The notes under the pieces: model-generated
The model's database searches: none
What the model was told of the DNA's origin: nothing
Seen by the model: the letters and a program-made list of their open reading frames with translations, nothing else
Shown: one piece after another, positions 19,197-27,158 of the stretch
Layout: every line of letters starts with the position of its first letter
Numbering within the stretch: the first letter of the stretch is position 1
DNA from: Alphaproteobacteria bacterium
GTDB lineage: Bacteria; Myxococcota_A; UBA796; CAJQPC01
Length of the DNA: 64,000 bases
Reading direction: 5' to 3'
Assembly: GCA_020632795.1 (NCBI GenBank)
Contig: JACKEV010000013.1
Location: 389,563-453,562, forward strand
Position numbers and translations under genes: made by a program

Positions 19197-19497
19197 GTTT
19201 CATCCGGCGGCCTCGCGCGAGCAGCGCTTGACGGCGGCCTGGTACGATGACGCTCGCATTGGGATGGGTGACCGCTTCCTCTCGGACCTCGTCGACGCGA
19301 TTGAGCTGGTGGAGCAGTTTCCTGAAGCTGGGGGACCCTGGCTGCTCGGCATGCTGCCCGATGGAATCCGAAGGGTGCGGCTCAAGCGCTTCCCCTACCT
19401 CCTCGTCTATGTGACCGACCCTCGACTCGTGGCAGTCGCCATCGCTCACGAGCGCCGGGAGCCAGGGTATTGGTTGCCACGATTGCGAGAGCTTTGA
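19189..19497 (+). CDS. RelE/ParE-family toxin
   Basis: 102 residues from GTG 19189: 'LEFHPAASREQRLTAAWYDDARIGMGDRFLSDLVDAIELVEQFPEAGGPW' and 'IRRVRLKRFPYLLVYVTDPRLVAVAIAHERREPGYW'. These are the hallmark segments of ParE/RelE toxins, including the conserved 'R.FPY.l.Y' strand and the terminal 'H.rR.P.yW' motif. Members poison gyrase or cleave ribosome-bound mRNA; which applies here cannot be told from sequence. It overlaps the antitoxin gene upstream. Confidence 0.88.
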   Translation: MLEFHPAASREQRLTAAWYDDARIGMGDRFLSDLVDAIELVEQFPEAGGPWLLGMLPDGIRRVRLKRFPYLLVYVTDPRLVAVAIAHERREPGYWLPRLREL

Positions 19498-19922
19498 GGC
19501 GATCGGAAGGCGTGATGGTCGCCAAGAGGCCGCTGCTCGGGTCAACTTCCCCTCTGCGAGTTCGAAACGTCTGGGGTCCGTTGCTCCGCCGGCCACCGCG
19601 TCTTGAGCGAGTCGGTCTCCATGACCAGGGCGCCCCGCACCCGCGTTCGGGCGTGGGCCGCCGCCTCGTTCAGCAGGTTGTAGTCGGGCCTGTCCTGATG
19701 GCTCCGCGATCCCGACAGTCTGTTGGCCGAGGCAAGCCCCAGCTCTGCACACCTGGACATCAGGCCAAGCCTGATTGTAGCACGAATAGGCTGGGGTCCC
19801 GGTGGCGAGGCAGGCCGCGTGACTTGCATTCAGGCGTTGCTCCTGGGCAAGGGTGAAGGGTCGCCCCGAGAACGGCCCCACCGCAGGGCGTGACGCCGAC
19901 GCCCGACCAGAACAGACCGGGG
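19498..19922. other. Stretch without a recognisable gene
   Basis: 425 bp between the toxin gene and the convergent membrane-protein gene. Short open frames exist on both strands but none has a ribosome site or a recognisable family. It is probably degraded mobile or intergenic DNA. Confidence 0.4.
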
Positions 19923-20294
19923 TCACGCGCCGCTCAATGCGACCCAGACGAGCGCCCCGGCGAGGAGCACCTCGGCGGTCACCGAGATGAGCACGCGACG
20001 TTGCACCCGCCCGACCACCAACTCGAAGATCCCGAGAGCGGCCAACGCCGCGCTCGCCGCCCCGATCCCCAGGCACAACGCCGTGCGAAGCTCGGACGGT
20101 TCCGCTGTACGACCGAGGAAGAACGCGCCGGCCAGGCCGAGGTAGAGCGCGCCGAGTCGACGACATACGATCAGCGCGCCCTGCGTCGGTTCGATCGCCC
20201 ACTCCTCGAGAATGGACGCGCCGGCGAAGATGAAACGAAGGCCGAGCACGCTGCCGGCGAGGGTCATCACACAGGCGATCATCTGAAACGTCAT
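19923..20294 (-). CDS. Small integral membrane protein
   Basis: 123 residues with four hydrophobic helices: 'MIACVMTLAGSVLGLRFIFAG', 'LGALYLGLAGAFFLG', 'ALCLGIGAASAALAALGIFELV' and 'VLISVTAEVLLAGALVWVAL'. A strong ribosome site (GAGGAGG) precedes ATG 20294. It lies 13 bp downstream of the DoxX-like gene, so the two form an operon. No family name could be assigned. Confidence 0.6.
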   Translation of the reverse strand: MTFQMIACVMTLAGSVLGLRFIFAGASILEEWAIEPTQGALIVCRRLGALYLGLAGAFFLGRTAEPSELRTALCLGIGAASAALAALGIFELVVGRVQRRVLISVTAEVLLAGALVWVALSGA

Positions 20295-20307
20295 CGCGAC
20301 CTCCTCT

Positions 20308-20667
20308 TCAGAGCCCGGAGAAGCGCCCGATCGCGATGAACACGCCGAGGGCAGCAAGGACGAGGGGTGCCCCGACGGGCTCCTTGAGGTCGAGGTGCGT
20401 CTTGACCGCCCCCGCCATCAGGAGGGTGAGACACACGGCAGCGATGGGGGTCAGCATCGGCACGATACCCGTCACCCACGGAAGGAGGAGCCCGATGCCG
20501 CCGAGGACCTCCGCGAGCCCAAGCAGCCGTACATGGCCGTCGGTCCACGTGCGTGCCCAGTGCATCCGTTCCATGAGCTTGACGCGCGGCACGGCGAGCT
20601 TGATGCCGCCCGCTCCGACCATTGCGAACGCAAGAAGGCCGGAGGCAATCCAGAGTGCAAGTTGCAT
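20308..20667 (-). CDS. DoxX-like membrane protein
   Basis: 119 residues with four transmembrane helices. 'LALWIASGLLAFAMVGAGGIKL', 'LLGLAEVLGGIGLLLPWVTG' and 'LTPIAAVCLTLLMAGAVKTHL' match the DoxX_2 family layout. GGGAAGG lies about 6 bp before ATG 20667. The family is linked to redox or small-molecule stress, but no activity is established. It is divergent from an AraC regulator that probably controls this two-gene operon. Confidence 0.75.
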   Translation of the reverse strand: MQLALWIASGLLAFAMVGAGGIKLAVPRVKLMERMHWARTWTDGHVRLLGLAEVLGGIGLLLPWVTGIVPMLTPIAAVCLTLLMAGAVKTHLDLKEPVGAPLVLAALGVFIAIGRFSGL

Positions 20668-20741
20668 GAGAGCCTTCCCTTCCCCGCGGTGGGGTCCATC
20701 GGTGACGGGTGCAAGGTAGACCCCAGAGGCCACCCGCACCA

Positions 20742-20760
20742 TAATCTGAAGCACCGATTA
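20742..20760. promoter_or_regulatory. Inverted repeat in the divergent DoxX/AraC promoter region
   Basis: TAATC and GATTA are separated by 9 bp, about 20 bp upstream of the AraC-family start and 75 bp from the DoxX-like start. It is a candidate operator for the adjacent regulator. Confidence 0.35.
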
Positions 20761-20780
20761 CTTGATGTAGAGTCCAGCAC

Positions 20781-21770
20781 ATGGCCTCCCCCCGCGACCC
20801 CCTCCAAGACGTCCTCACGCTCCTTCGACCGCGCGCAGCGATCGCCGCGGAGCTCCGCGCCCACGGGCCGTGGAGGCTCGCGTTCACCGACCACGCGGGG
20901 ATCAAGTTCGGGGTGATCGTCCAGGGTGGATGTGGCTTGTTCCTCCCGGGACGACCGGCGGAGGCGCTTCGCGCGGGGGACATCTTCCTGCTCACCCGCC
21001 CGCCGCCCTACGAGATGGCGAGTGACGCCGCAGCCCGGCCACTCGTCGCGCGCAGCCTGTTCAGCGGTAACGACGCACGGACCACCATCATCGGCGACGC
21101 TTCTGCGACGCCCGTACTCCAAGCGATAGGCGGCCACTTCGACGTGGACGCCACAAACGTCCACCTCCTCGAGTGTCTGCCCATGTTCGTCCGGATCCCG
21201 GCCGCGGGGGCCGGCGCGCTTCGCGATGTCATCCGTCTCCTGGTGGACGAGGTGCGCCAGGATGAGCCGGGTCGCCTTCGGGTGCTCGACCAGCTCGCCC
21301 AGCTCGTGCTCACCTACACGCTACGGTGGTTGGACGGGGATGGGCGCGCGCTCGACCGAGCGGGCTGGCTCAAAGCGCTCGCCGACCCCCGCATCGGCGC
21401 CTCCCTTCGGCACATCCACGGCAGCGTCGCGCAGGGCACCTCCCTCGACGAGCTCGCCGGCGTGGCTGGGATGTCGCGGACGGCGTTCACCACGCGCTTC
21501 AAGGAGCTGGTGGGCCACCCGCCGCTGACCTACGCGCTCCGGTGGCGGATGTCGCTCGCCAAGGACGCGCTGCGCACGACGGATCGCCGAATCGGGGAGC
21601 TTGCGTTTGAGCTTGGATACAAGTCAGAGAGCGCGTTCAGCCTGGCGTTCCGACGAGAGGTCGGCGCATCGCCGCGGGCCTTCCGTGTCTCGGCACGCCG
21701 GGGCGCGAGCCCGCCGCTGGTGGAGGACATGGCCTCGCCATCCGAACAGGCCGACCGCTCAGCGAGATGA
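20781..21770 (+). CDS. AraC family transcriptional regulator with cupin N-terminus
   Basis: 329 residues. The N-terminal half looks like a Cupin_6 / AraC-binding domain ('FTDHAGIKFGVIVQGGCGLFLPG'). The C-terminal half holds two helix-turn-helix motifs: 'SLDELAGVAGMSRTAFTTRFKELVGHPPLTY' and 'RIGELAFELGYKSESAFSLAFRREVGASPRAF'. Such regulators often control a divergent operon; here that is the DoxX-like pair. Confidence 0.88.
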   Translation: MASPRDPLQDVLTLLRPRAAIAAELRAHGPWRLAFTDHAGIKFGVIVQGGCGLFLPGRPAEALRAGDIFLLTRPPPYEMASDAAARPLVARSLFSGNDARTTIIGDASATPVLQAIGGHFDVDATNVHLLECLPMFVRIPAAGAGALRDVIRLLVDEVRQDEPGRLRVLDQLAQLVLTYTLRWLDGDGRALDRAGWLKALADPRIGASLRHIHGSVAQGTSLDELAGVAGMSRTAFTTRFKELVGHPPLTYALRWRMSLAKDALRTTDRRIGELAFELGYKSESAFSLAFRREVGASPRAFRVSARRGASPPLVEDMASPSEQADRSAR

Positions 21771-22173
21771 GCGAAGGCCAGCCCCACCGCGAACACTCGG
21801 AGAGGACCGGGCTGCTCGCGCGTTTCGGGGTGGGTGGCTCGCGCTGAATCCGAGCGTGAAGCTCTGGCGTGCAGTCCGTGAAGCAGGGTCCGCGCCGCAG
21901 CGAGCGGCTGAGCGACGTGGTCCTGTCGCTGGACGGCAGCGGCCTGTCCACATGCGAGCTGCAGAACCGCGGCGTCGAGGCCTGCGGCGTCGTCTGCTGC
22001 GATGGCCTGACGGGCGCTCCGAGCCGCTCGTCCGGCGGCCACGTGGCTTTCGCGAGCGCTACGGTGCTCGCCTCCGCGCGCCCCTCGCGTCAGGTCCTCC
22101 AGCAGGAGCTGTGTTTCCCTTCCGGGACCGCCCCGACCATCAAGAAACCCCCGACGGTGGCCGAGGGTTTTGT
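21771..22173. other. Non-coding stretch holding an attachment-site remnant
   Basis: No gene supported. It includes the right copy of the 19-bp direct repeat (22129-22147). A hairpin about 22147-22172 (ACCCCCGACGG and CCGAGGGTTTT) would fit the original transcription terminator of a tRNA gene lying to its right. Confidence 0.5.
22129..22147 (+). repeat. 19-bp direct repeat resembling the tRNA-Pro 3' end (right copy)
   Basis: Identical to 18788-18806. Just to its right lies the same nine-base tRNA end in inverted orientation (22179-22187 region), so two tRNA 3' ends converge on one hairpin. Confidence 0.7.
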
Positions 22174-22235
22174 GATGGTCGGGGAGACTGGATTCGAGCC
22201 CGGCCGCCGAGCGGAGCGACCCTCTGCTCCCAAAG
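22174..22235. repeat. Distal prophage attachment site (displaced tRNA-Pro 3' half)
   Basis: Bases 22174-22197 are identical to 55557-55580, and 22215-22235 are identical to 55584-55604, both inside the tRNA-Pro gene or its immediate 3' flank. The spacer is 17 bp here and 3 bp in the tRNA, so this displaced tRNA half has acquired an insertion and is no longer functional. Confidence 0.85.
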
Positions 22236-22434
22236 CCATGACGGTGATGATTTGTCCAGCAATATCATAGGTTTTTAGAGGGCGTATGCGCGTATGATCG
22301 GTTTTATGTCAAGGCTTCGTTGAGGCAGAATTCGCCGTCTTGGAGCCCCGGATGCCGGCGCGAAAGGCCGGCTTTCGATGGCTCGGTGATGGTGGTTATC
22401 GTTAAATACAAATCGCTAAGTGAGGACGTTGATG

Positions 22435-23091
22435 ATGACCACCCCCGCGCCCCCGTTCGGCGTTGACCTGGCCGACCCCGCCCAACGGGGCCTGGTTGAA
22501 AAAATCTTCCGGCGTCGTTGGGCTTCCCAGGTTCGCGCTGCTGGCCTTGACCCTGACGATGTTCTTCAGGCCGTGTTCATGGGAATCCTGGCCCGAAATC
22601 AGGGGACTCGACCTTGGGATCCCGCCATCTCAAGTTTGAGTAATTACAGCTACATCGTCATCAGATCGGTGGTCCGAAACGCCGTTGACCAGGCCAAGCG
22701 CGCTGAGAAGCGGGGCTGGGTCGTTGGCTCCTCGAATGACGTGGCAACCTGGGACCACCCGGGGATGCACTCGTGGCAAGCCCCTGTTCCAGGCGCGGCT
22801 GATCTTCCGGCTGCGGTCCTCGCCAGGGTGGCCGCCGGAGAGCATCCCCTGGTTGTTGCCCTCTCCGTCGTCGAGGATGGTGTCCAGGGCCTCCTTCTCG
22901 GCTGGAGCCTTGTTGAACTTGCGGAAGAGCGCCGGCCTTCTGGTCGACGCCGGAGGGCAGCTCGACGCCGACCCCAGAGGAAGACGACGACGGGGAGGAA
23001 GAAGAGGAAGACGGGGATGACCACCAGGGCTTTGAGCTTGCCTCCGATGATCACCCCCGCCGTGTTGTCGGATCTTCAGGCGGTCCTGTAG
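22435..23091 (+). CDS. Phage sigma-70-like protein
   Basis: 219 residues. 'GLVEKIFRRRWASQVRAAGLDPDDVLQAVFMGILARNQGTRPWDP' followed by 'LSNYSYIVIRSVVRNAVDQAKR' resembles sigma region 2 of small phage-encoded ECF-like proteins. A poor region-4-like segment may follow ('GWSLVELAEERRPSGRRRRAARR'). The tail is strongly basic and encoded by a purine-rich tract (about 22976-23020). GAGGACGT lies 5 bp upstream of ATG 22435 (ATG 22432 is also possible). It may redirect host polymerase to phage promoters (inference). It converges on the next gene with a 3-bp gap. Confidence 0.55.
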   Translation: MTTPAPPFGVDLADPAQRGLVEKIFRRRWASQVRAAGLDPDDVLQAVFMGILARNQGTRPWDPAISSLSNYSYIVIRSVVRNAVDQAKRAEKRGWVVGSSNDVATWDHPGMHSWQAPVPGAADLPAAVLARVAAGEHPLVVALSVVEDGVQGLLLGWSLVELAEERRPSGRRRRAARRRPQRKTTTGRKKRKTGMTTRALSLPPMITPAVLSDLQAVL

Positions 23092-23094
23092 GGC

Positions 23095-23403
23095 CTACTC
23101 TTCTCCCTCATCTTCGAGGGGTCGATCATCCTTTGCGACTTCTCCCAGGACCGCCAGCTCCTGGCCTATGAGGTCCCCCAGGGCCTGGAGGCGGCCGAGA
23201 ACGACCAGGAGGTCGTCCCGCTTGAGTTTGTCGTGGTGAACATCCCCGGCAGCCTCTTCGGCGGTCGCTTGAAGTACCTCAGCCGCGTTGCTGATGGCAT
23301 GAAGGATGGCTCGGGCTTCTTCGGCGTGGGGGATGGGCCGGCTGGATCTCTCTGCGCCGGCTATTGGGGATTCTGACGTGCAAGCGTCTTTCTCAGGGGT
23401 CAT
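23095..23403 (-). CDS. Small hypothetical phage protein
   Basis: 102 residues from ATG 23403, which has AAGGA about 7 bp upstream. The sequence is largely helical ('EEARAILHAISNAAEVLQATAEEAAGD', 'DDLLVVLGRLQALGDLIGQELAVLGEV') with an acidic end. No family was recognised. It is oriented away from the sigma-like gene's direction and converges with it. Confidence 0.5.
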   Translation of the reverse strand: MTPEKDACTSESPIAGAERSSRPIPHAEEARAILHAISNAAEVLQATAEEAAGDVHHDKLKRDDLLVVLGRLQALGDLIGQELAVLGEVAKDDRPLEDEGEE

Positions 23404-23656
23404 GCTGGTTCCTTCAGCTTGGCTCCAGGCCCTCCGGGGAGTTGCTACCTCCTTGGAGGGCCGCCCTCCCTCCAGGCCAACCCTGAAGGTGGGGAGCCGG
23501 AGTGTAGCAGAGATCACTGAGAGCCGGCGTTCGTAGCCGGCGACCAAGGAGGTGGGGATTCCTTTCTGGTCTTTGCGCGTCAAGATTATTTACTGAACAT
23601 CTTGACCTGTGTACGGGTGTGCAGTAATAGATCGCGGGACACCAATAGAGGACAAG

Positions 23657-23926
23657 ATGGACGACGTCTACTGGACGCGATTCTACGACACCGAAGGCAT
23701 GAAACTCGGTTCCCTGCCGGGTCACTTCTTCATTCCGCTGTACAAGGGAATGAGGATCACCATCCACAGTTCTCAGGACGAGTACGTGGTCAAGCGATGG
23801 GAGTTCCACCTCGGGCACGCTGACGAGAACGCTGGACTTCGTGTTGTGCTGGAAGCCACTGGAAGAGCAGCCCTTTACCATCCTCCCAGGGCGCCTTCCC
23901 CTGACGAACCAAAGGAAACGACATGA
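23657..23926 (+). CDS. Hypothetical prophage protein
   Basis: 89 residues from ATG 23657, with AGAGGA 5 bp upstream. The sequence looks beta-rich with many aromatics ('YWTRFYDTEGMKLGSLPGHFFIPLYKGMRITIHS'). Its stop overlaps the next start in an ATGA arrangement, so the two genes are coupled and probably work together. No family recognised. Confidence 0.5.
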   Translation: MDDVYWTRFYDTEGMKLGSLPGHFFIPLYKGMRITIHSSQDEYVVKRWEFHLGHADENAGLRVVLEATGRAALYHPPRAPSPDEPKETT

Positions 23927-24285
23927 ACACCATCAACAACGAAGAACAACTCGCTAAGCTCCAGTGGCAGATTCAACGCTTGGCCGACGTTCTCCCCAAG
24001 GATACTGCCCCTGTTACCAAGCTTGCAATTCAACTCGGGTGGGGTGAGGAGGAGTTGAACCTGTGCGAAGAGACCTTCGACCAGTTCCAGCACAAGTTCG
24101 ACAACGAGGGTTCCATCAGCGGCTTTGAGAAGTCTCTGAAAGACCGCATGGGTATCAGCTACCAGACCGTCAAGAAGATCGTCCTCGCCTTCATTGCGGA
24201 AGGCATGTACGAGGATGTCTGCATCGAGTACGCCAAGCAGAACGACACGCTTGAGATGAAGAGGCTTCTGCGCTCTATCTCTTGA
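23923..24285 (+). CDS. Hypothetical prophage protein coupled to the preceding gene
   Basis: 120 residues, predicted mostly helical, acidic, with lower GC than its neighbours. It overlaps the previous stop by 4 bp. No motif was recognised. Its 3' end overlaps the convergent HNH gene by 11 bp. The pair 23657/23923 sits in the accessory zone beside defence-like genes, so a moron or defence role is possible (inference only). Confidence 0.5.
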   Translation: MNTINNEEQLAKLQWQIQRLADVLPKDTAPVTKLAIQLGWGEEELNLCEETFDQFQHKFDNEGSISGFEKSLKDRMGISYQTVKKIVLAFIAEGMYEDVCIEYAKQNDTLEMKRLLRSIS

Positions 24286-25135
24286 ACAAGAATCGGAAGC
24301 CGTCCCATTCGACTATTCCATCGAGGTAGAGGCTCAAGCCGCGTTTTGTATTCGCGTGGGGGGCTACGCTGATTACTGCGTCGGCAGGAACTATCAGATG
24401 CTCACCTCTCTTGATGAAACCCTCGATGATGAACTCCAAGGGGACGGCACCCTCGTGAATCCAGCGTCCAAGAAGAATCTGGTCAAATGAAAGCTCGATT
24501 GTGCCATCTTTCACATGGTTGATGTTTCCGTGATTCAAATCTTCTGAGTGCCACTCAGGGAATCTACGGGGAATTCGGAATTGACTGCCTAAGACGAAAC
24601 GGTTCCGCTTCACTGATGCGGTCAGATACTCCTCTAACTTCTGAATAGCCTGCCTTGATCTTGACTCTTGTTCGGAAGTCAGGTTGTTCTGAATGCCAAT
24701 GACTTGCCCACCCTGGTTCTGGAACCCCGAGATATTGGCCGTTTGAATCACCGAGTTGATGTACGCATCTCGAAATCCATCAGCCTGGTCGTCGTCGAGG
24801 TTAACTCTTTGGCTTTGGGCGTTCTTGGCTTCGTGCTCTGCCTTGATACGCCGCAGTTCATGGGCAGGGTACGCCGCGTGGGAGTCTTCCCCGTCGATGG
24901 TCTTGTGACATGGGGCGCAGAGGAGCAGGAGGTTTCCGAATCCGTGCCTCTCCTCGTCCTCCTGGTCGGGGTCGTATCGCTTCCCATCAGGGCTTCTGGC
25001 GCAGATGTGGGCGATCTCTCCGACGACAACATCTCCTTGGACCAGAGGGGCCTCGCAATCTGGCATGGCGCATTGGTTGGCCGACAAGGCAAAGAGCCGC
25101 TTGATCGTCTTGGTTCGGGGTGAGCTGAGGGCCAT
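24275..25135 (-). CDS. HNH endonuclease-like protein with C-terminal extension
   Basis: 286 residues. The N-terminal domain has Cys22/Cys27, 'GEIAHICA' with His43, 'GFGNLLLLC' with Asn68, and CAPCH (Cys73, Cys76, His77). This is a zinc-stabilised HNH nuclease core in which the two Cys pairs bind structural zinc. A linker ('GFQNQGGQVIGIQNNL') leads to a C-terminal domain of about 120 residues of unknown type. HNH proteins with a separate C-terminal sensing domain occur both as homing/phage nucleases and as effectors of anti-phage systems. Its own upstream region shares a 23-bp motif with the Abi-like gene, which hints at joint control. Confidence 0.7.
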   Translation of the reverse strand: MALSSPRTKTIKRLFALSANQCAMPDCEAPLVQGDVVVGEIAHICARSPDGKRYDPDQEDEERHGFGNLLLLCAPCHKTIDGEDSHAAYPAHELRRIKAEHEAKNAQSQRVNLDDDQADGFRDAYINSVIQTANISGFQNQGGQVIGIQNNLTSEQESRSRQAIQKLEEYLTASVKRNRFVLGSQFRIPRRFPEWHSEDLNHGNINHVKDGTIELSFDQILLGRWIHEGAVPLEFIIEGFIKRGEHLIVPADAVISVAPHANTKRGLSLYLDGIVEWDGFRFLFKR

Positions 25136-25756
25136 CGAGTCCAGGGGGCAGAGGTTTCACCCTCTCCTTGACCCAGACCGGCCTCGGGATCAACCCCTCC
25201 GGTCAGATTCTGGTATCCTGCATCCGGGCCTCGCCCTGGCCCATCATGAATTCGAATACATGTTTTCCTCCTTGCTGGATGGTCTGGGCTTCTCGGGCCG
25301 CTATCCCCGATGACCTGATTTAATCATATATTTAAGCAACTTACGCCATAGAGTCCTGTAAGGATCGGAATGGCGTACCACCTGGCTCCACGGCCGGCGG
25401 ATTCTTTCAGTTGATCTTGAGATGGCGTTGCCTGCGGGCGGCCGGCGACCCTGGCGTCAGTGCCAGGTCTCGCGGTTCGCTATGGCAACGTCACACGCCC
25501 CCGTCAGGGAACCGTTACCTGGCGATCCCAGAACGATCTATTGGTTGCGATCCAAACTTTCCAGAAACGGTTCTATAGAAATATCAACTACATAGAGTCG
25601 TTACCTGGATCGTGGGCAGGACCGACCGGTTCGTCGATGGCGTCCACGGAGAGGCCAATAAACCTGGTTGAACCTACGATTCCAGAGTAGAAAATTGGTG
25701 GATCAGATGAAATCATCTCTCCAAAGAGGAATCGGCCAGGGTGCGGCATTCGGCTC
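25136..25756. other. Gene-poor control region between HNH and Abi-like genes
   Basis: 621 bp, AT-rich in part (about 25316-25345). It contains the 23-bp motif at 25199-25221, the decamer CGTTACCTGG twice (near 25512 and 25602), and an inverted pair GAACCGTT / AACGGTTC near 25510 and 25570. Short open frames (for example 25460-25690) have no ribosome site. A promoter/operator function is inferred. Confidence 0.45.
25199..25221 (-). promoter_or_regulatory. 23-bp shared upstream motif, copy 1 (upstream of the HNH gene)
   Basis: On the minus strand it begins GCAGGATACC and ends AATCTGACCGG. It matches 26728-26750 in 22 of 23 positions. It lies 63 bp upstream of the HNH start, and its partner lies 77 bp upstream of the Abi-like start, in the same orientation. 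It is a likely shared promoter or operator. Confidence 0.55.
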
Positions 25757-26650
25757 CTACGCCATCGCCCTATCGCACTCGACCAAGAAGACGATCAGCG
25801 ACGCGGTCAAGTTGAGGTTCACCGTGACCACATGACCGGGTATCGGAGGGCGCCCCGCTCCTCCTCCATGAGCAGCTCGCCGGTTGCGGAGGATGAGGGC
25901 ATTCTGGAGGATGGTGCGAAGGCCCCCGAACTGGTTCTTTACGTCCTCGGGGATCAGCCCCTTGTCATAGGCTGTATCCACAAATCCGCTCAACGTGGTT
26001 CTCCTCGGATCGTAGGGCCACCCGCGACGGTCGAAGATCACCTTGAAGGTGGACTCCAAAGCCTTTCCAGCCTCAACCAGGCTCTCCTGATTGCGACCAT
26101 GCCTGTAGTGCTCGTGGGCCTTCAAGAACTCGGCATTGGGGCCAGCGAACTCTGGGTTGTGGAGGATGGCAAGGGCAGGTTTCACGACTTCCCGGTGCAG
26201 AAACTCCGAGTCGATCCTGATGATCTTCTCCTGTTCGAACTTGTACCCGACACCGTGCCATCGGAATCTCTGATTCAGCTCCTCCACCCCTGCCTCTGGA
26301 GTCTGATCGCGCGTCTCCCACCCTTGCCTGCGGGCTATGGGAGCAACGCCGAATACTACCTCGACCACATCCAAGGCCAACTCAACATCATTCTCTTCAA
26401 GGAAGTAGCGCGCTATTTCGTGCTCAGGGTCATCCTCATGATTGAGCCGAAATACCCCTACTTCGCGCCTGATAACGGCTGCCACCCTCTCCCAGAAGAC
26501 ATCGTGGGGCGGAACCCACGACAGGACTGAACGCCAGATATGGACGATCTGAACTCGCAGTTTTTGAGGAAGCTCGTCATAGGTGTAGACGTCGGGGACC
26601 TCCCCCCTCTTCCGCTTCTGCCTCTTCGAGAAGAGGTCCCATATAGCCAT
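25757..26650 (-). CDS. Abortive-infection-like protein: AbiJ_NTD4 plus HEPN domain (STM4504/CBY_0614 family)
   Basis: 297 residues. The start 'IWDLFSKRQKRKRGEVPDVYTYDELPQKLRVQIVHIW' is the characteristic N-terminus of the STM4504/CBY_0614 family (AbiJ_NTD4). The C-terminal part 'YKFEQEKIIRIDSEFLHREVVKPAL', 'AHEHYRHGRNQESLVEAGKALESTFKVI' and 'LILRNRRAAHGGG' is HEPN-like, with the RNxxxxH RNase motif at Arg255-His261. HEPN proteins cleave RNA and often cause growth arrest on infection. A role in excluding other phages from the lysogen is likely (inference from the family and prophage location). GGAG lies about 10 bp before ATG 26650. Confidence 0.75.
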   Translation of the reverse strand: MAIWDLFSKRQKRKRGEVPDVYTYDELPQKLRVQIVHIWRSVLSWVPPHDVFWERVAAVIRREVGVFRLNHEDDPEHEIARYFLEENDVELALDVVEVVFGVAPIARRQGWETRDQTPEAGVEELNQRFRWHGVGYKFEQEKIIRIDSEFLHREVVKPALAILHNPEFAGPNAEFLKAHEHYRHGRNQESLVEAGKALESTFKVIFDRRGWPYDPRRTTLSGFVDTAYDKGLIPEDVKNQFGGLRTILQNALILRNRRAAHGGGAGRPPIPGHVVTVNLNLTASLIVFLVECDRAMA

Positions 26651-26727
26651 GATACTTGCTCTCCGGGCTGTGGCCAGAGATCCATGACCCAGATCTCCCG
26701 GGAGAGCAACCAGGAGCGCAACTCCCC

Positions 26728-26750
26728 CCGGTCAGATTCTAGTATCCTGC
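26728..26750 (-). promoter_or_regulatory. 23-bp shared upstream motif, copy 2 (upstream of the Abi-like gene)
   Basis: It differs from 25199-25221 at one position and directly abuts the stop codon of the gene at 26751-27158. The 77-bp distance to the Abi-like start fits a promoter/operator that drives the defence-like gene independently of the replication operon. Confidence 0.55.
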
Positions 26751-27158
26751 TCAGCCCCCGGGAAACCGGAGCACCTGGCCGGCGCCGGCCTTGCGCTGCT
26801 CGGGCTGAGCTGCTTGGCGTTGCCATTCCGACGCCACCCGCAGGATGACCGCTCTCTCGTCGGGATCCTGCATCCGGGCCCAGAGCGCGTCGCCGAACCG
26901 GTTGAGCCGATCCAGCCTGTCTTCCTCGATCCCCAGCCGGAGGTTCTGCTCGTGCTGCTCATGGCTGGGGACGCACGCGATGTGGCGGCACTTGCGTTTT
27001 GCGATGGGCTGCCCTTTCTGCCACGCGATGGGGGAACGGACCGGGATCCGCTGGCCGCACACCCAGCAGTCCGGGTCGTACATCGACTCCGCGTAGTACC
27101 TCTCCCCGGGGAGCAGGACCGGCTCATGCAGAGCATGCACCTTGCCTTGGTTGGTCAT
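26751..27158 (-). CDS. Phage protein with HNH-like Cys/His cluster
   Basis: 135 residues. 'DPDCWVCGQRI' (a CxxC pair), 'RKCRHIACVPSHEQHEQNLRLG' and a helical tail. The Cys/His set suggests a zinc-binding domain, possibly a degenerate HNH. The start at 27158 has GAGGACGT 3 bp upstream and overlaps the primase stop (ATGA), so it is the second gene of the replication operon. Confidence 0.55.
   Translation of the reverse strand: MTNQGKVHALHEPVLLPGERYYAESMYDPDCWVCGQRIPVRSPIAWQKGQPIAKRKCRHIACVPSHEQHEQNLRLGIEEDRLDRLNRFGDALWARMQDPDERAVILRVASEWQRQAAQPEQRKAGAGQVLRFPGG

Noticed and set aside
19542..19829. Minus-strand frame of 95 residues considered as a transposase remnant
   Set aside because: No catalytic motif, terminal repeats or ribosome site.
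22920..23180. An acidic frame (Glu/Asp-rich) overlapping the basic tail of the sigma-like gene
   Set aside because: It has no start codon or ribosome site and is explained by the other frame of a purine-rich tract; a frameshift in the sigma-like gene cannot be excluded.
25460..25690. Plus-strand frame of 76 residues in the prophage control region
   Set aside because: No ribosome site, no family resemblance; the surrounding repeats suggest regulatory DNA.
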